Source: Ashinkailepas kermadecensis (taxonomy: Eukaryota > Arthropoda > Thecostraca > Neolepadidae). Taken from it: a DNA stretch of 64,000 nt. Below are positions 11,409 to 24,600 of this stretch, in pieces. The notes beneath the pieces are model-generated. The model made no database searches, had not been told where the DNA came from, and worked only from the letters and a program-made list of their open reading frames with translations. Every line of letters starts with the position of its first letter. Position 1 is the stretch's first letter. The position numbers were made by a program, and so were the translations under genes. The stretch lies in the NCBI GenBank assembly GCA_034440615.1, contig JAOTOM010004795.1, positions 411,879 to 475,878 on the forward strand, in the 5' to 3' direction.

Positions 11409-11695
11409 CACGTGACCTCCCAACAGAACTTCATCCAACACCTCCGTCAGCGCAGGGTAAGGTCCACACATCTGTCGCACGGTGAGCGCGGTCCGTACCA
11501 CGTGACCTCCCAACAGAACTTCATCCAACACCTCCGTCAGCGCAGGGTAAGGTCCACACATCTGTCGCACGGTGAGCGCGGTCCGTACCACGTGACCTCC
11601 CGACAGAACTTCATCCAACACCTCCGTCAGCGCAGGGCAAGGTCCACACATCTGTCGCACGGTGAGCGCGGTCCGTACCACGTGACCTCCGAACA
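11409..11695. repeat. 90-bp tandem repeat, 3.2 copies
   Basis: Units start with cacgtgacctcc near 11410, 11500 and 11590 and are almost identical. Frames are open on both strands because 90 is a multiple of 3. The minus strand contains a gtgcgacag/ATGTGTGG acceptor-like site, and the plus strand contains gcagggtaagg, a donor-like site, in each of the first two copies (a transition removes it in the third). Confidence 0.92.
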
Positions 11696-11844
11696 CCACC
11701 AGTGCAGCTGCGGAGAAGCCGGCCAGACGAGCAGCACAGTTCGGACACTCTCATCAAGCTGGCAAATGATCGGCTTCTGGGAATGGATGCCGTTCTGACA
11801 TGTAGCGTCGTCGCTGCACTAATGAATGCGTTGCGACACTCCCT

Positions 11845-12153
11845 GCTCCAGTCTGAGGAGCTGCTATTCAAGTACTGTGACGCGTGAGGTTTGAGAAGCT
11901 GTTATTCAAGTACTGTGACGCGTGAGGTTTGAGAAGCTGTTATTCAAGTACTGTGACGCGTGAGGTTTGAGAAGCTGTTATTCAAGTACTGTGACGCGTG
12001 AGGTTTGAGAAGCTGTTATTCAAGTACTGTGACGCGTGAGGTTTGAGGCTGTTTTGTACTGTGGCGCGTGAGGTTTGAGAAGCTGTTATTCAAGTACTGT
12101 GACGCGTGAGGTTTGAGAAGCTGTTATTCAAGTACTGTGACGCGTGAGGTTTC
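11845..12153. repeat. 38-bp minisatellite, about 8 copies
   Basis: The unit contains gacgcgtgaggtttgagaag and ctgttattcaagtactgt, with a spacing of 38 bp. One unit near 12040 has several small internal deletions, while its neighbours are intact. Confidence 0.92.
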
Positions 12154-13155
12154 AAGCGACCTCATATAAAGGCGAGGCTGATGACTCCAGAGCCATACGG
12201 GCGACAAACACGGCAGTAATGCAGCCGTTGCCGAGGTGACGAAGGCTTTCTGATGGTCAATAATGCAAATGCATTCGCTTGCAGCTCACGCTCGTTGTAG
12301 ACAACCTCTGTATCAAAGCGTGCTGTCACGGCCCAGTGCATTTGCTGATGACAGGATTACGGAAACATGCGACTTGTGCCGACGAGATACAGCTGGACTT
12401 TTGTGAGGTGAATCCGGCACATCGGTGCTGGATGTGCACCAATCGTGCAAACTAATAGTGCACCAATAGTGCAAACTAATCCACCGTCTCAGTGAAGCTA
12501 AAAGCAAGCCGGTCAATACAAACAGGTGCCTGTCACGCACGTGGACTGAAGTTGAAGTTCGCAGAGAAAGAGCCAATACTGACCCATGTGGTGATGCCAA
12601 CTCTCGCTACAATGCATGAGCATGACGTTGCTCAACTTCGCAGAGTTGGTACAGCAGCCTGGAGGATGACAATAGCAAGTGGATGGTGCTAGATAGGCTG
12701 GGATATATAGCTCCCTAGGAACTTGAGATAAGGGATTGATTGGGGTGAGCGTATGTACATTTATAGTACCTTTTCTAGATAGGCTTAACCCAGATGGGCC
12801 ACTGTGGCTCTTATTAAGCCTCAACACTTTATGACTTTATGAACGTATGACTTTATGACAACATGTGCGTTCTTTTGAATCCCTTTTTGGTTGGAGGGCT
12901 GAGCGTCACCATTGATATGAGCCCCGGGATGCTATGGACCCCATGCCCAACTGCGTCACCTAGAGTTGAATCGGATAAATATAAAGTTTATCTCCCTCCT
13001 CGCCCAACGGGGATAGATTACAGAATATATATTCCTCCAGCAGCGCAAGCATGACCTTCCAATGCCCCACTGCACCACAAATCTGTCTCGGCTGAGCGTG
13101 ACCGCCGATAACCGTCCTCATAACACGACACCCGCCGACGGCAGAGGCATCGCCT
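12154..13155. other. Mostly unique intronic sequence
   Basis: No coding exon or RNA gene seen. There is a small direct repeat of caatagtgcaaactaat near 12440-12480 and a tatgacttta repeat at 12829-12858. The segment 12974-13040 has an imperfect inverted ATA/TAT-rich character. Confidence 0.3.
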
Positions 13156-13159
13156 CCCG

Positions 13160-13835
13160 AGCTCAGTGGCTCCCACAGCCATGGTGGATAATGGGCCTCC
13201 AAGCTCGGTAGCTCCCACGTCCATGGTGGATACTGGGCCTCCAAGCTCGGTAGCTCCCACGTCCATGGTGGATACTGGGCCTCCAAGCTCGGTAGCTCCC
13301 ACGTCCATGGTGGATACTGGGCCTCCAAGCTCAGTAGCTCCCACGTCCATGGTGGATACTGGGCCTCCAAGCTCGGAAGCTCCACACATGGTGGATACTG
13401 GGTAGCTCCCACGTCCATGGTGGATACTGGGCCTCCAAGCTCAGTAGCTCCCACAGCCATGGTGGATACTGGGCCTCCAAGCTCGGTAGCTCCCACGTCC
13501 ATGGTGGATACTGGGCCTCCAAGCTCGGTAGCTCCCACAGCCATGGTGGATACTGGGCCTTCAAGCTCCCACAGCCATGGTGGCCCCTCCAAGCTCAGCG
13601 TCCCACAGCCATGGTGGATACTGGGCTTCCAAGCTCAGTGGCTCCCACATCCATGGTAGATACTGGGCTTCCAAGCTCGGTGGCTATCAAATCCATCTAG
13701 TGGTGTTACGTCCATGGTGGATACTGGGCTTCCAAGCTCGGTAGCTCCCACGTCCATGGTGGATATTGGGCTTCCAAGCTCGGTGGCTTCTGCATCCATC
13801 TAGTGCTCCTATGTCCATGGTGGATACTAGGCTAG
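13160..13835. repeat. 42-bp minisatellite, about 15 copies with truncated units
   Basis: The unit includes agctcccacgtccatggtgg and atactgggcctccaagctcggt. Variants cacagcc and cacgtcc alternate irregularly, and several units near 13560-13700 and 13790 are shortened or diverged. 42 is a multiple of 3, so the frames stay open. Confidence 0.92.
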
Positions 13836-13916
13836 GCTGTTGGGCTTTTACGACGCGTTGACTGCTTCGGCCCATAGCGTGACCAACCTGTTACGCCGAT
13901 TAGTCGTGGGCGAAAA

Positions 13917-13992
13917 GTGGCGACACGTGGGACTCGAACCCACAACCCTTCGATTGGGAGATGGTATTTCACCCGAGGTATCATCGCCCACT
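13917..13992 (-). mobile_element. tRNA-derived element (76 nt, degenerate tRNA-like)
   Basis: The minus strand gives a 76-nt segment with a perfect 5-bp T-stem around TTCGAGT (GTGGG/CCCAC) and acceptor strands that pair if one inserted G is allowed (GTGGGCGA against TCGCCAC). The D-arm and A-box are poor and the anticodon stem does not close well. This fits a SINE head or tRNA pseudogene. About 60 bp of body may follow to 13850. Confidence 0.4.
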
Positions 13993-13999
13993 ATGGTAG

Positions 14000-14575
14000 A
14001 AAATAATTGACGTGGTAAAACTGGCTGGTTACTCGGAGCTACTTGAAGCAGATTTTGCAATCTTCATGCAAGGCAGAGATGGGGTGAGCTAAAGTCTTAG
14101 ATGTGCTGCTGCACTGAACGACTGTTGTACATAAATCAAGCTTCCTACTTCTTTGATACTGAACAGAGTGAAAGATACCGAAAGGATCAAGATTCAACAC
14201 TGAAAATCTATTTTCATATTTGCCGCGAATTTCTACATATATTTATACTACCAGAACCACTCCAACCAGCCTACATAGCTTTTCTGGGCGGACGTATGCA
14301 ATGACGAATGCTTGACGGGTGTGAAGAACATTCATATCACTGTGAACACGACCCTCTCGTAAGAGTTTCACATTTACCGTATATTCGCCGTGTCGAGGGC
14401 CGTTCCTTAGGTAATCTAGGCTGTCGCCTCAACTTCAGGCGCAATTTGTCACCTGCTCTTTGATGTGAATTTCCGACGCGGTGGCGATTTCGCACGCGCC
14501 TATCCATGCTCCAGGGATACGCGCTGGCGGAAATGCCTGCTAGCTGACGTCACGTCATTGTGAGCCCAGCGAAAC
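14000..14575. other. Unique sequence, no gene seen
   Basis: AT-leaning intronic sequence with no repeat, RNA or exon recognised. Confidence 0.3.
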
Positions 14576-14772
14576 GTGTACGGGCCCTGCGAACGTCTAC
14601 GGGTCTTTGCGAAGGTCCACGAACGTCAACAGGTTCTTGCGAAGGTCTACGAACGTCTACGGGTCTTCGCGAAGGTCCACGAACGTCTACGGGTCTTTGC
14701 GAAGGTCCACGAACGTCTACGGGTTCTTGCGAAGGTCCACGAACGTCTGCGGGTTCTTGCGAAGGTTCACGG
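14576..14772. repeat. 30-bp minisatellite, about 6.5 copies
   Basis: The unit is gcgaaggtccacgaacgtct followed by acgggtcttt. Odd units vary in the last six bases. Frames are open because 30 is a multiple of 3. Confidence 0.92.
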
Positions 14773-16606
14773 CCCCGATCACAACTCAGTGATGCTGATT
14801 TATTCTTACCCCTTACCGAATACTGAATCGACGTCCTTTCCAATGATACCTCGATATACGGAATCTAAATGCATGCTTTGGCTGTTTGCATTCCCTGTTC
14901 ATAACAGTGCCATGCTTACTTACAATTTGAGGAGGAAGTGGATACGACGTTCCGGGTCCCCAATGAGGATTTAATATTTTAGCTTTATTTTGAAGGAAAA
15001 CACGGTCATTTTTTATCTAAACATAGTGGCCTAAATCTGGTGACCCTAAACTTGTCGTCGTAGCCCGGACCCCTTCGCCAAAATCCTCCCTCTCCTTGGA
15101 CATATCCCTGGCACGTCCGTGACTCCCTTGATGTTTTCCCACGCTACCTAGTTGTGAATGCTCGCACAAGAAAAGCTATATCAGAAAACGTAGGTTCAAA
15201 GTTTGTACTTAGAATTTATTATAAAAGAAAATATCGTGTTCTAGAACATGCTGTTGTGCAAATGCGTGCCGAACGTGAAGTCATTATCTTGCAAAAATAG
15301 CTGACTTATGACATCTCAAGGCCACCTACGATCCTGACACATTGCATGTACCTACACCTATGTCTTGCACGCAATATCAGATGCAGTGATAAAACCGTTA
15401 TTAAGTCATCCATGGAATAGATTAAGAATGGTTCGACACGCACAGTGGTTCATGGATTCTCACCACAAACCAGGGAAGAGCTTCCACACCCACCTATAGT
15501 TACGACAATCGAACAGGAAGTGCTGAGCAATGCGCCATACATTTACAAATGGACGGTAGCTCCGACACGGTCAGACGGTAAAATTTCACTTCTGAAGCAC
15601 ATCCCTCCGCTCAAGAACTTGTGCTCAAGCAAAGTGTTACAGATCGGGTTGATCCATCTGTCTCCGTAGTGAAGGTGCACCCCAGCCGATGTCGTGTCGG
15701 ACCGAACAGTCGGCGGAATATAACTCCATTAATTTAATATCGGCATTTTTGAACACTTTTTGCGAACCAAACTCGTGCCGAAAAATATAATTTATGGAAA
15801 ACCAATCAACCAGCTGTGCACAAAGTTCAAGGAGATATGCTTTCTGGAAACAAACAATCGCCTCACTGGCAGGCGCTATCCTGAAAACATTGAAAACTAT
15901 GTTTTAAAAAGCCTTCAATGGTAGATGATTCCTGTATACAGGTACCAATAAAGTGATAATAAATGAAAACCTGGTTGAGTATTGGTGACGAATCACTTAT
16001 CAGCACACTTCCGGTTCATATCTTCTTCCTTGAGAAGAAGTCGACAAAGATGCAAACGAATTTAAATCCTAAAATCCTGAAGGAGGGATAAGCAGACACT
16101 CGTACTTGTTGGGGAGGGGAGGCTGTTACTGGTCGTGTTCAGGTTTTCACGACGAGAAGTAAAATCCCTGCCTTGTGCCGATGGGAGATCTATGAGGATT
16201 AAGCAGTAGGCACCCGTCAACCCAGCTTCTTGTATATAATTTTGACTGGGGGGAGGGGGGGCGAGGGCGTAGCCTGCCCATTGGCAAACTGGAGGATCAC
16301 CATCTGAGAAGACCACACTCCCCCCCCCCCAGAAATTCCCGTCCCGTGTTGTCTGCTGATCACCTGAGCTGATATATTGCAACGTCCCACCAACTGCCAC
16401 ACACGCTTCTGAGTGATAATTCAGTGTTCCGTTTCGCGTCTCTCTGAGATATTGTTCTCGTTACGTCGCAGCGCCTCAGCCTGCAGGTCGGCACCAGCAG
16501 GCCGAGCTGGCCTCGGTCGGCCAAAGGTGGGCTCGTCTTCCACGTGCTGCTCAGTGTGGTGGAGAAGGTCATCGGCCTGCCGGTGCGCAGGCGGCGGTGC
16601 CAGGCG
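14773..16606. other. Intronic stretch with an isolated GC-rich coding-like island
   Basis: Mostly AT-rich and featureless, with homopolymer C and G runs around 16250-16330. Bases about 16440-16605 are GC-rich and open on both strands without being repetitive, with coding-like third-position G/C in a plus frame (ending [15 protein letters not shown]) and a minus frame. It could be a lone exon of an unrecognised gene. I cannot choose a strand or function. Confidence 0.25.
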
Positions 16607-17820
<1,214 letters not shown>

Positions 17821-17821
17821 T

Positions 17822-18545
17822 CCTTGTGTTAGCGAGTGTAAAGTGTGTAACCTTAGCGAGTACAAAGTGTGCAACCTTAGTGAGTGTAAAGTGTGTAACC
17901 TTAGCGAGTGTAAAGTGTGCAACCTTAGTGAGTGTAAAGTGTGTAACCTTAGCGAGTGTAAAGTATGCAACCTTAGTGAGTGTAAAGTGTGTAACCTTAG
18001 CGAGTGTATAGTGTGCAACCTTAGCGAGTGTAAAGTGTGTAACCTTAGCGAGTGTAAAGTGTGCAACCTTAGCGAGTGTAAAGTGTGTAACCTTAGCGAG
18101 TGTAAAGTGTGCAACCTTAGTGAGTGTAAAGTGTGTAACCTTAGCGAGTGTAAAGTGTACAACCTTACTGAGTGTAAAGTGTGCAACCTTAGCGAGTGTA
18201 AAGTGTGTAACCTTAGCGAGCGTAAAGTGTGCAAATTAGCGAGTGTAAAGTGTGTAACCTTAGCGAGTATAAAGTGTGCAACTTTAGCGAGTGTAAAGTG
18301 TGCAACCTTAGCGAGTGTAAAGTGTGTAACCTTAGCGAGTGTAAAGTGTGCAACCTTAGTGAGTGTAAAGTGAGCAACCTTAGCGAGTGTAAAGTGTGTA
18401 ACCTTAGCGAGTGTAAAGTGTGCAAATTAGCGAGTGTAAAGTGTGCAACCTTAGCGAGTGTAAAGTGTGCAACTTCAGCGAGTGTAAAGTGTGCAACCTT
18501 AGCGAGTGTAAAGTGTGTAACCTTAGCGACTGTAGTGTGCAACCT
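17822..18545. repeat. 24-bp minisatellite with 48-bp dimeric phase, about 30 copies
   Basis: The unit is aaccttagcgagtgtaaagt plus gtgt or gtgc. The gtgt and gtgc forms alternate through much of the array, so the working unit is a 48-bp dimer. Open frames in several phases are artefacts of the 24-bp period. Confidence 0.95.
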
Positions 18546-19400
18546 TAGCGAGTATACAAATCCGACAAGTATGCTGGGTTTACAAGCACCGTGTCCGGTC
18601 CATTTAGTGCCGAAATCCGGAGTTATATGTTTAGTGATCATAATTCACCAGGGGAACGCATCAAACACATGTGCCTTCTCCTGATAGCAACGCTCTAGCT
18701 GCGCCACTGGCCATATAGTACAATGAAGTCGTGAAAAACGGTCCCGAAAACTCCAAAGAGGTAATGAGTGCGATTCGAAAATATTGCTTCCCTAGAAACT
18801 CGTTGGTAGCCCTCAGATGTCTGGAGGAACACCCCACTCCCACCCCGCTTTGATCTGTCTCCGCCACCGAGGTGCCGGCTTGAACAAAATTATGTCTGCC
18901 GGCAAGCTCTGAGCCCCTCCGCTATCACTGTAGGTATCACAAGAATTTTTGTGTGTTAAATTGCAATGCTATTCTAACCGACGAAGTATCAGTCGGCTTT
19001 AGAGGCATATTAATCTCCGATCAATAGTTAGTTCATTATTGCCAGAACACTAAATCGGTCTGAGGTTCCGGGCCGCTCAGCCAGGCTGCACGGTTTGACC
19101 CGCTTGTAAAAAAAAACACATGGCGACTGGACTAAGTGAATATGTGAACGAAACATGTCTTGCCTATTGGTATTACCATGTCATAATCGCTACGTGCGCA
19201 TTCTACAATTATTTCGAAGTGATGCTTTCACAAAGATGAACACTCTTTTGTCTGCCGATGGGCTAGGAAGTTTGAAGTGTTGCAAAACTAACATAAATGC
19301 AACCAACAGTAATACAATTACTTAAATGACTTTACTACATCCGTTTGCCGGTGATACATGTCGGTGCACTAATTCCCGGACTGCCTCTTCGTCAGGAATG
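18546..19400. other. Unique sequence with a hAT-type end near 18691-18705
   Basis: CTAGCTGCGCCACTG ends at about 18705 and matches the inverted hAT-like terminus seen elsewhere. No left partner was identified. The rest is AT-leaning non-coding sequence. Confidence 0.3.
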
Positions 19401-19405
19401 CAACG

Positions 19406-20844
19406 TTGAGTAACTTCACTGAATCAATATCACAACTACGTGATGATATCATGATTAAAGCAAGCAGACCTGAAAATAAACGCTCAAGAGTAATAGCAAA
19501 GCTGAATCTACATACAGTCGTTTTCAATCACATGTGCTTAAATGAAAACATCCTACTGAAATATACGAACCAACACCTGCGCGACCCTGCCGTAAAGAAT
19601 GGGAAGCTCACAAAACAACGCCGAAGAAAAACAGGTGAAACGCCAGCTGGACCAGAAAACTGAGTTACGAAAGATTCAATATTTATTGGCAAGCAGTGGC
19701 AAAACTCTACAAATGCTTGTTTGGACGACAAGCTGTGACAGAACATCTTCAAGATCTTGAGAACAACTTCAAACATGTAGCCAAAATCAAAATTATCGAG
19801 AAGATGTCCAAGCTATGCGGTGGTAAAACTATGATGCGATACATTAGCGAACGTTACACAAATCGACTGAGCTAATGGAACGTCAAAAACGTTCAGCGCT
19901 TGGGGTGCAAATACCATGTAGGTACGCTCAAACACCGAAAACGTAGACAAAGCAGCAGAACTTGAAGAGCAGAAGTTTGCATCAAAGCACACGAAGACTG
20001 GAGAAAAAACAAGCCCCGGTTCATAACGAACTCGAGAGCATCATCCTAGGGGAGAGCACAACAGACGATGTAGTATTACCAGTTGTATTATCTCCCAGGA
20101 GCTTCGGGACACGGCTAAAGAACTACGAAACAACGATGACATTATAAGTCGGCGAGCTGATAAGTCATCATGTGTGTCGTCACTGATGAACAAGAACACC
20201 TGAACAAAATGAACTACGTTCTTAACGATGAGTTGAACGTCCAAAGCATTACTCGTGACTCCACTGACAAGCTGAAGACAAAGGTGAAGGAACACATCAG
20301 TGCTGCGAATGCCGTCACTGTGATGTGCCTGCATGTAGTGAAAATATCGGCAGAATATGGACCAGAGGCAGAATATTTGTTTTCCCGCCCGAGGCGCCCC
20401 TCCAGACAAAGTGCCCCCGATGGCAATCCCTGGATCCGCCCCTGCACGTGTTCCACTCGCCCTACCTCACATTGATGACGTGTTGTGCCAGAAGATTCAC
20501 GGGTTGAACAAAAAACAGCAAGATGAATTTCAGAATAGCGTGGAGGATCCCTGCTCGATAGCATGTCACAATTTGATTCGCTTGCATCTCGGTCCCTGGA
20601 CATTCGAACAATTTTTCGGACAGCAGTCGACAATCTTGTCAATTCAAAGCCCGATCCACTGACAGCTGAACTGCTTGCAATTCGACTAAGTGGCATGTCA
20701 ACGAACATACACGGTACCCTATTGGACACGCGACCTTTTTGCAATCGAGCTATTGCACGTTTCCACTTCGCTTCATCGATTCTCACTCGGAAAAGCGTCA
20801 TTCGTCTGGATACATTCGACAAAAACGCATTCGTGGCGAAGTAA
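19406..20844 (+). pseudogene. Degenerate protein-coding remnant, probably from a mobile element
   Basis: A run of short plus-strand frames (19406-19663, 19962-20147, 20170-20390 and 20563-20844) reads like hydrophilic, helix-rich protein broken by stops and shifts. A hAT-type insertion appears to interrupt it around 20363-20444. Examples are ISQLRDDIMIKASRPENKR and KMNYVLNDELNVQ. I do not recognise the family. It may be a decayed transposon ORF. Confidence 0.3.
20363..20444. mobile_element. Short hAT-like insertion
   Basis: Begins CAGAGGCAGAAT and ends CTGGATCCGCCCCTG, the inverse of the common CAGGGGCGGATCCAG terminus. Flanking octamers do not match, so the left boundary is uncertain. Confidence 0.4.
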
Positions 20845-21255
20845 TCTGGCTATTTTCCCGTCTGATGGATGGCCAGCAGGTTCGAATCGTGATCCACTCC
20901 CGGGAATGACGCCGACATTTGCCCGCATCGTCCGTCTGTCCATATTTGGCACCTCCCACCTCCTGTCCACATTTTTCAGCCTTGATGTGAGGGCGTAGAC
21001 TTGCGAGTGATATTTAGTGCCGGCGACTCAGCGGAGCCAACTTCCGGCGGCGGCGGCGGCCGCCCGGCTGCCGGTATTTCGGGAGGCCAGCTGACGGCGC
21101 AGGCGCCGTGACGTCTTGATGACGTCACGGCGCCGCCATAAGTCGTCCGCTTCGATTGGCGCCGCTGAGGTTTTCAATTCGATGTGCCATTCGGGCGGCG
21201 GACCTTGGCTGGGAGACTGGGTCTGCGGCTCCCGGACCGTTTCCGGATAGCGGCC

Positions 21256-21523
21256 GGAGGCGGCGGCGGATCCAGGAATTTGCATGGGAGTGGGGGGGGA
21301 TATTTGGGGTCTGGAGGGGCACCACTGCGAAAGTCCTCGGAGAGGCCTTCGGCCTTCGGCCTCATCATCAGGGCGACCCCCAAAATATGATGAAAGAGAG
21401 ATTGCTTCTGGCTCGCGAAGCGCGCCGAAAATTTAAGGTTTTACGTGATACAAATATCAAAATTTATCGTTCGATCTAGTGTACTTTTGAGTGTTAGGGG
21501 AGGCTCTCCTTGGCTGTGCTTCT
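21256..21523. mobile_element. hAT-like element, diverged
   Basis: GGCGGATCCAGG near the left end and CCTTGGCTGTGCTTCTG at the right match the heads and tails of the other hAT-like copies. The interior segment with aaggttttacgtgatacaaa resembles 52848-52880 in the MITE with a perfect target duplication. Confidence 0.5.
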
Positions 21524-22812
21524 GTATGCTACAGCATATACATAAACTTTAGCATCACAATGCTACTGGTGCTACTACCAAAATGGGCTACTACCTTGGT
21601 TCGCTTGGTATGCGCTATGGGGGGCAACTGCCCCAATCATCACTTTGGCCCCCCAATCATTGATTTTGCACCCCAAAGCAGACCGAAGTTTAATCATTGA
21701 GCCTATGGAGGTGCCCTTCCAGAACGCTCGAGTGCACCCTCTCGCTCATTGAGTTTTTTATCACCCGATGACGCCCCTTTCCGAAGAAAAATGCCATAAA
21801 AACATCAATTGACCCCCCCCCCGAATTAATTTTACAAACTGACACCAATGCTTCTCACCGACGAACAACCAGCATTCACCAACAACTATTCCGCTGCATT
21901 CCCTCCACTGTATTTTACCAGAAAATGTGAAGTGTTCTAGAAAAAGAAAAAGAAAAACGAAACGAAGAAGAGACAGTAAAAATGAAAAGAAAACTGGAAA
22001 GAATGAAAGAAAACGGTCATAAAAGAAAAACAACGAAAAACTGACATCTCCTCTCCGGAAAAGAAAGGAAATAATGACATCATAAAATCAGACGTTGCAT
22101 AGTGACATTTTAAAAATAAATATTGCTCCGGGAAAAAACGGCCACGATCACACACCATTCCATCACACCCAAATCGATGCCAATGTACTGCTCAGGCTGC
22201 ACCACGCCGACCGTTGCAACTGCAACTGCAACTGCAACTTCCATTGCACTGGGGGCAACGCATCAGTCAGGCCTGAAAATCGCACTGACAAACATAAAAC
22301 ATATCTTAGAATAGGCGAGGATATCAAAGTAGAGGACCTGAAGACTTCATCATCGTGATGACGTCATAGTTCCTGATTTGGGATAACCTCGAACCTCGGA
22401 AGACACGTTTGACAGCGCGTATGATTAGTGCGAGGGGATGCTACCCTAATCGAAACGATGAGGGGTTCGGCTAAGGAGTTATCGGGACATTAGTCCTCGC
22501 CCAATTAATGCTGAGGGACGTTTGTCTATGAGTTGTTTTGCCACACGTCTGTAGAAACACCTCGGTCCTTCCACGAGCCACCTACAATGGACACTTTCTC
22601 ACAACGAATCGCAGAAGCTAGCCCGGGCCAAGCAGAACCACAACACTCGTGCCCACCTCCCCTGAGGCGGTGCGCCAACTTTTCCCCGTGGGAAATCAGC
22701 GCACTCCGTATTGGAATGCATGTGTGCCCTGAACATTGGAACACATTGTCGCGCCAATTGTGGCGCGGCGATGCGCGACGATGTGTGACGACGAGATGAT
22801 GAACAACGGTAG
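21524..22812. other. Intronic sequence with low-complexity tracts
   Basis: Contains an A-rich tract at 21935-22045, a short (gcaact)n run at 22214-22239 and runs of C. No exon seen. Confidence 0.3.
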
Positions 22813-22814
22813 GT

Positions 22815-22945
22815 GACCGCGTGACCTTCGCAGGTCAGCCAGTCAGGTCGTGGGATCGCCGCAGGTCAGTCAGTGAGGTCATGGGATCGCCGCAGGTCAG
22901 TCAGTGAGGTCATGGGATCGCCGCAGGTCAAGCAGTCAAGTGATG
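22815..22945. repeat. 32-bp tandem repeat, 3-4 copies
   Basis: The unit contains gatcgccgcaggtcagtcag and tgaggtcatggg. The first and last copies are diverged. Each full unit includes CGCAG/GTCAGT, a consensus-like donor on the plus strand. Confidence 0.85.
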
Positions 22946-23368
22946 GGATCGCTCAAGCCACGAGTGGAACCCTGGGACAGCTGTATGTCCCACAGTGAGA
23001 CCTCGGGCAGCTGCATTTCTGCCAATGGGGCCGTGGGACATCGGTTTGTCGGCCACACTCTTCTCCCATTTCATTTCAGAAAGCTATGTCAACTAAAGTC
23101 TGCTATTCTGCGAAACATTGGAACAAAGCAACAAGGTACACCTGGCTGATCAATATGTCTTACCAAGATGGGGCACCAAAACCTCATCCAGCAGCACCAA
23201 AACATCATACCACACTAACATAGGTCGGCACCAACAACACGAACTGGAATGAACAAAAATGGTAGGCATGAAATGCTAAGTCTTCAGATGAGAACTGCAC
23301 GTGATTTCGGTGAGGTTTTTGTATTGCAGGCTGAACTCTGTGCAGGCATCTCTCCATGTGCTTATGGG

Positions 23369-23592
23369 CAGGGGCGGATCCAGAAGCCTGGCCTGGGGGA
23401 TGTAAAAATGCCGCCGATTTCGAAGAACTAAGCAGATTTGAACAGCGACCAGCGTCTGGTCTATTTAAGACACTATTTACTTAATGAAGTGATCTTATCT
23501 TTCGAGAAAAGTCACGCTAGGGCAAAATTTGGAACAAAAAAAGTCCCTTTGGCGAGGGGGCATGGCCCCTTTCCCCCTGGATCCCGCCCTTG
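23369..23592. mobile_element. hAT-like MITE, 224 bp
   Basis: Starts CAGGGGCGGATCCAG and ends CTGGATCCCGCCCTTG, near-perfect inverted repeats. The octamers outside do not match, so the target duplication has decayed or the ends are slightly off. Confidence 0.6.
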
Positions 23593-24249
23593 TTTGTACG
23601 CGCTATTCAACGACAACTAAACCTTCCTTCTTCATTTCGACTGTTTGTGTAATGCGAAGAAAGATAATTGGAGAACCATGCGTTTGCATTGACACGTCAC
23701 GCACTACACAGTTGATGCCCTCATACGCAGTGTTTTCCGTATGCAATGCTGCATATAATTTGCTGGACATATTTTACTCTGCAAATAACATTTCAGCTTA
23801 ATCGCGTCTTAGCCGGTTTTAGCCAGCTTAGATCAGTTTTGTCCACTGCCATGGCTAACACTAGTTGTAATCGGGTTTTTGCAAGCCTGTAAGCCTGTAA
23901 GTGACTGCCTGTAACATCTGTTGTTTCGTTTGTTGGTGGAGGCGGGTGGGGAGGGGGAGTGGCGAAGGGGCTGGCGTTGTCGGGAACTTTCGCTTTCACT
24001 CAGAACTGAGGCGGAGTGTGAATTAAATGACGAAGTGCTACCCGGAATGATTGCAAACTAACCACACGGCGGCGCAGAATGAACCTCGGCCCGGGCGACA
24101 TCACTCACCATTACGTGTGTTTTATTATTTCCTCTGACAAATAGCTCCATAAGCACCTTTCTGCTCCTGCACCCGTGCTGCGGCATATTAAGCCGCAGCG
24201 GCGCTGCGCTACCGGTCAGCACCGCTGCGCCCAGCAATAACCATCCGCC
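23593..24249. other. Unique intronic sequence
   Basis: Nothing recognised beyond a short aagcctgt repeat near 23882. Confidence 0.3.
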
Positions 24250-24600
24250 CTGCGCCATTTGTCATACTCTCTTCATCACCACCACCACCACACCTAGGCA
24301 TCAACCGCCCGACGTCGGAAGTCACGCAGTCCGAAGGTCGGCTTTGTCACACTTTCTTCATGACCACCACCACCCCTGGGCATAAACCACCGGTCGTCGA
24401 AAATGTCGGGAGTCCCCCGCCACGGCGTCGGCTTTGTCACACCCTCTGAGCATCACCACCACCATCCCTGGGCATAAACCACCGGCCGTCGAGAGCCCCC
24501 GGCACGGCGGTCGGCTTTGTCACACCCTCTGAGCATCAACACCACCATCCCTGGGCATACACCACCGGCCGTCGGTATTCCCCCGCCACGGCGGTCGGGT
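24250..24600. repeat. Imperfect 82-90-bp tandem repeat, about 3.5 copies
   Basis: gctttgtcacac recurs at 24341, 24431 and 24513, followed each time by catcaccaccacc-like and gggcataaaccaccgg-like blocks. Confidence 0.8.

Noticed and set aside
20214..20822. 202-codon minus-strand frame
   Set aside because: It crosses a hAT-like insertion and opposes more protein-like plus frames. No recognised domain.
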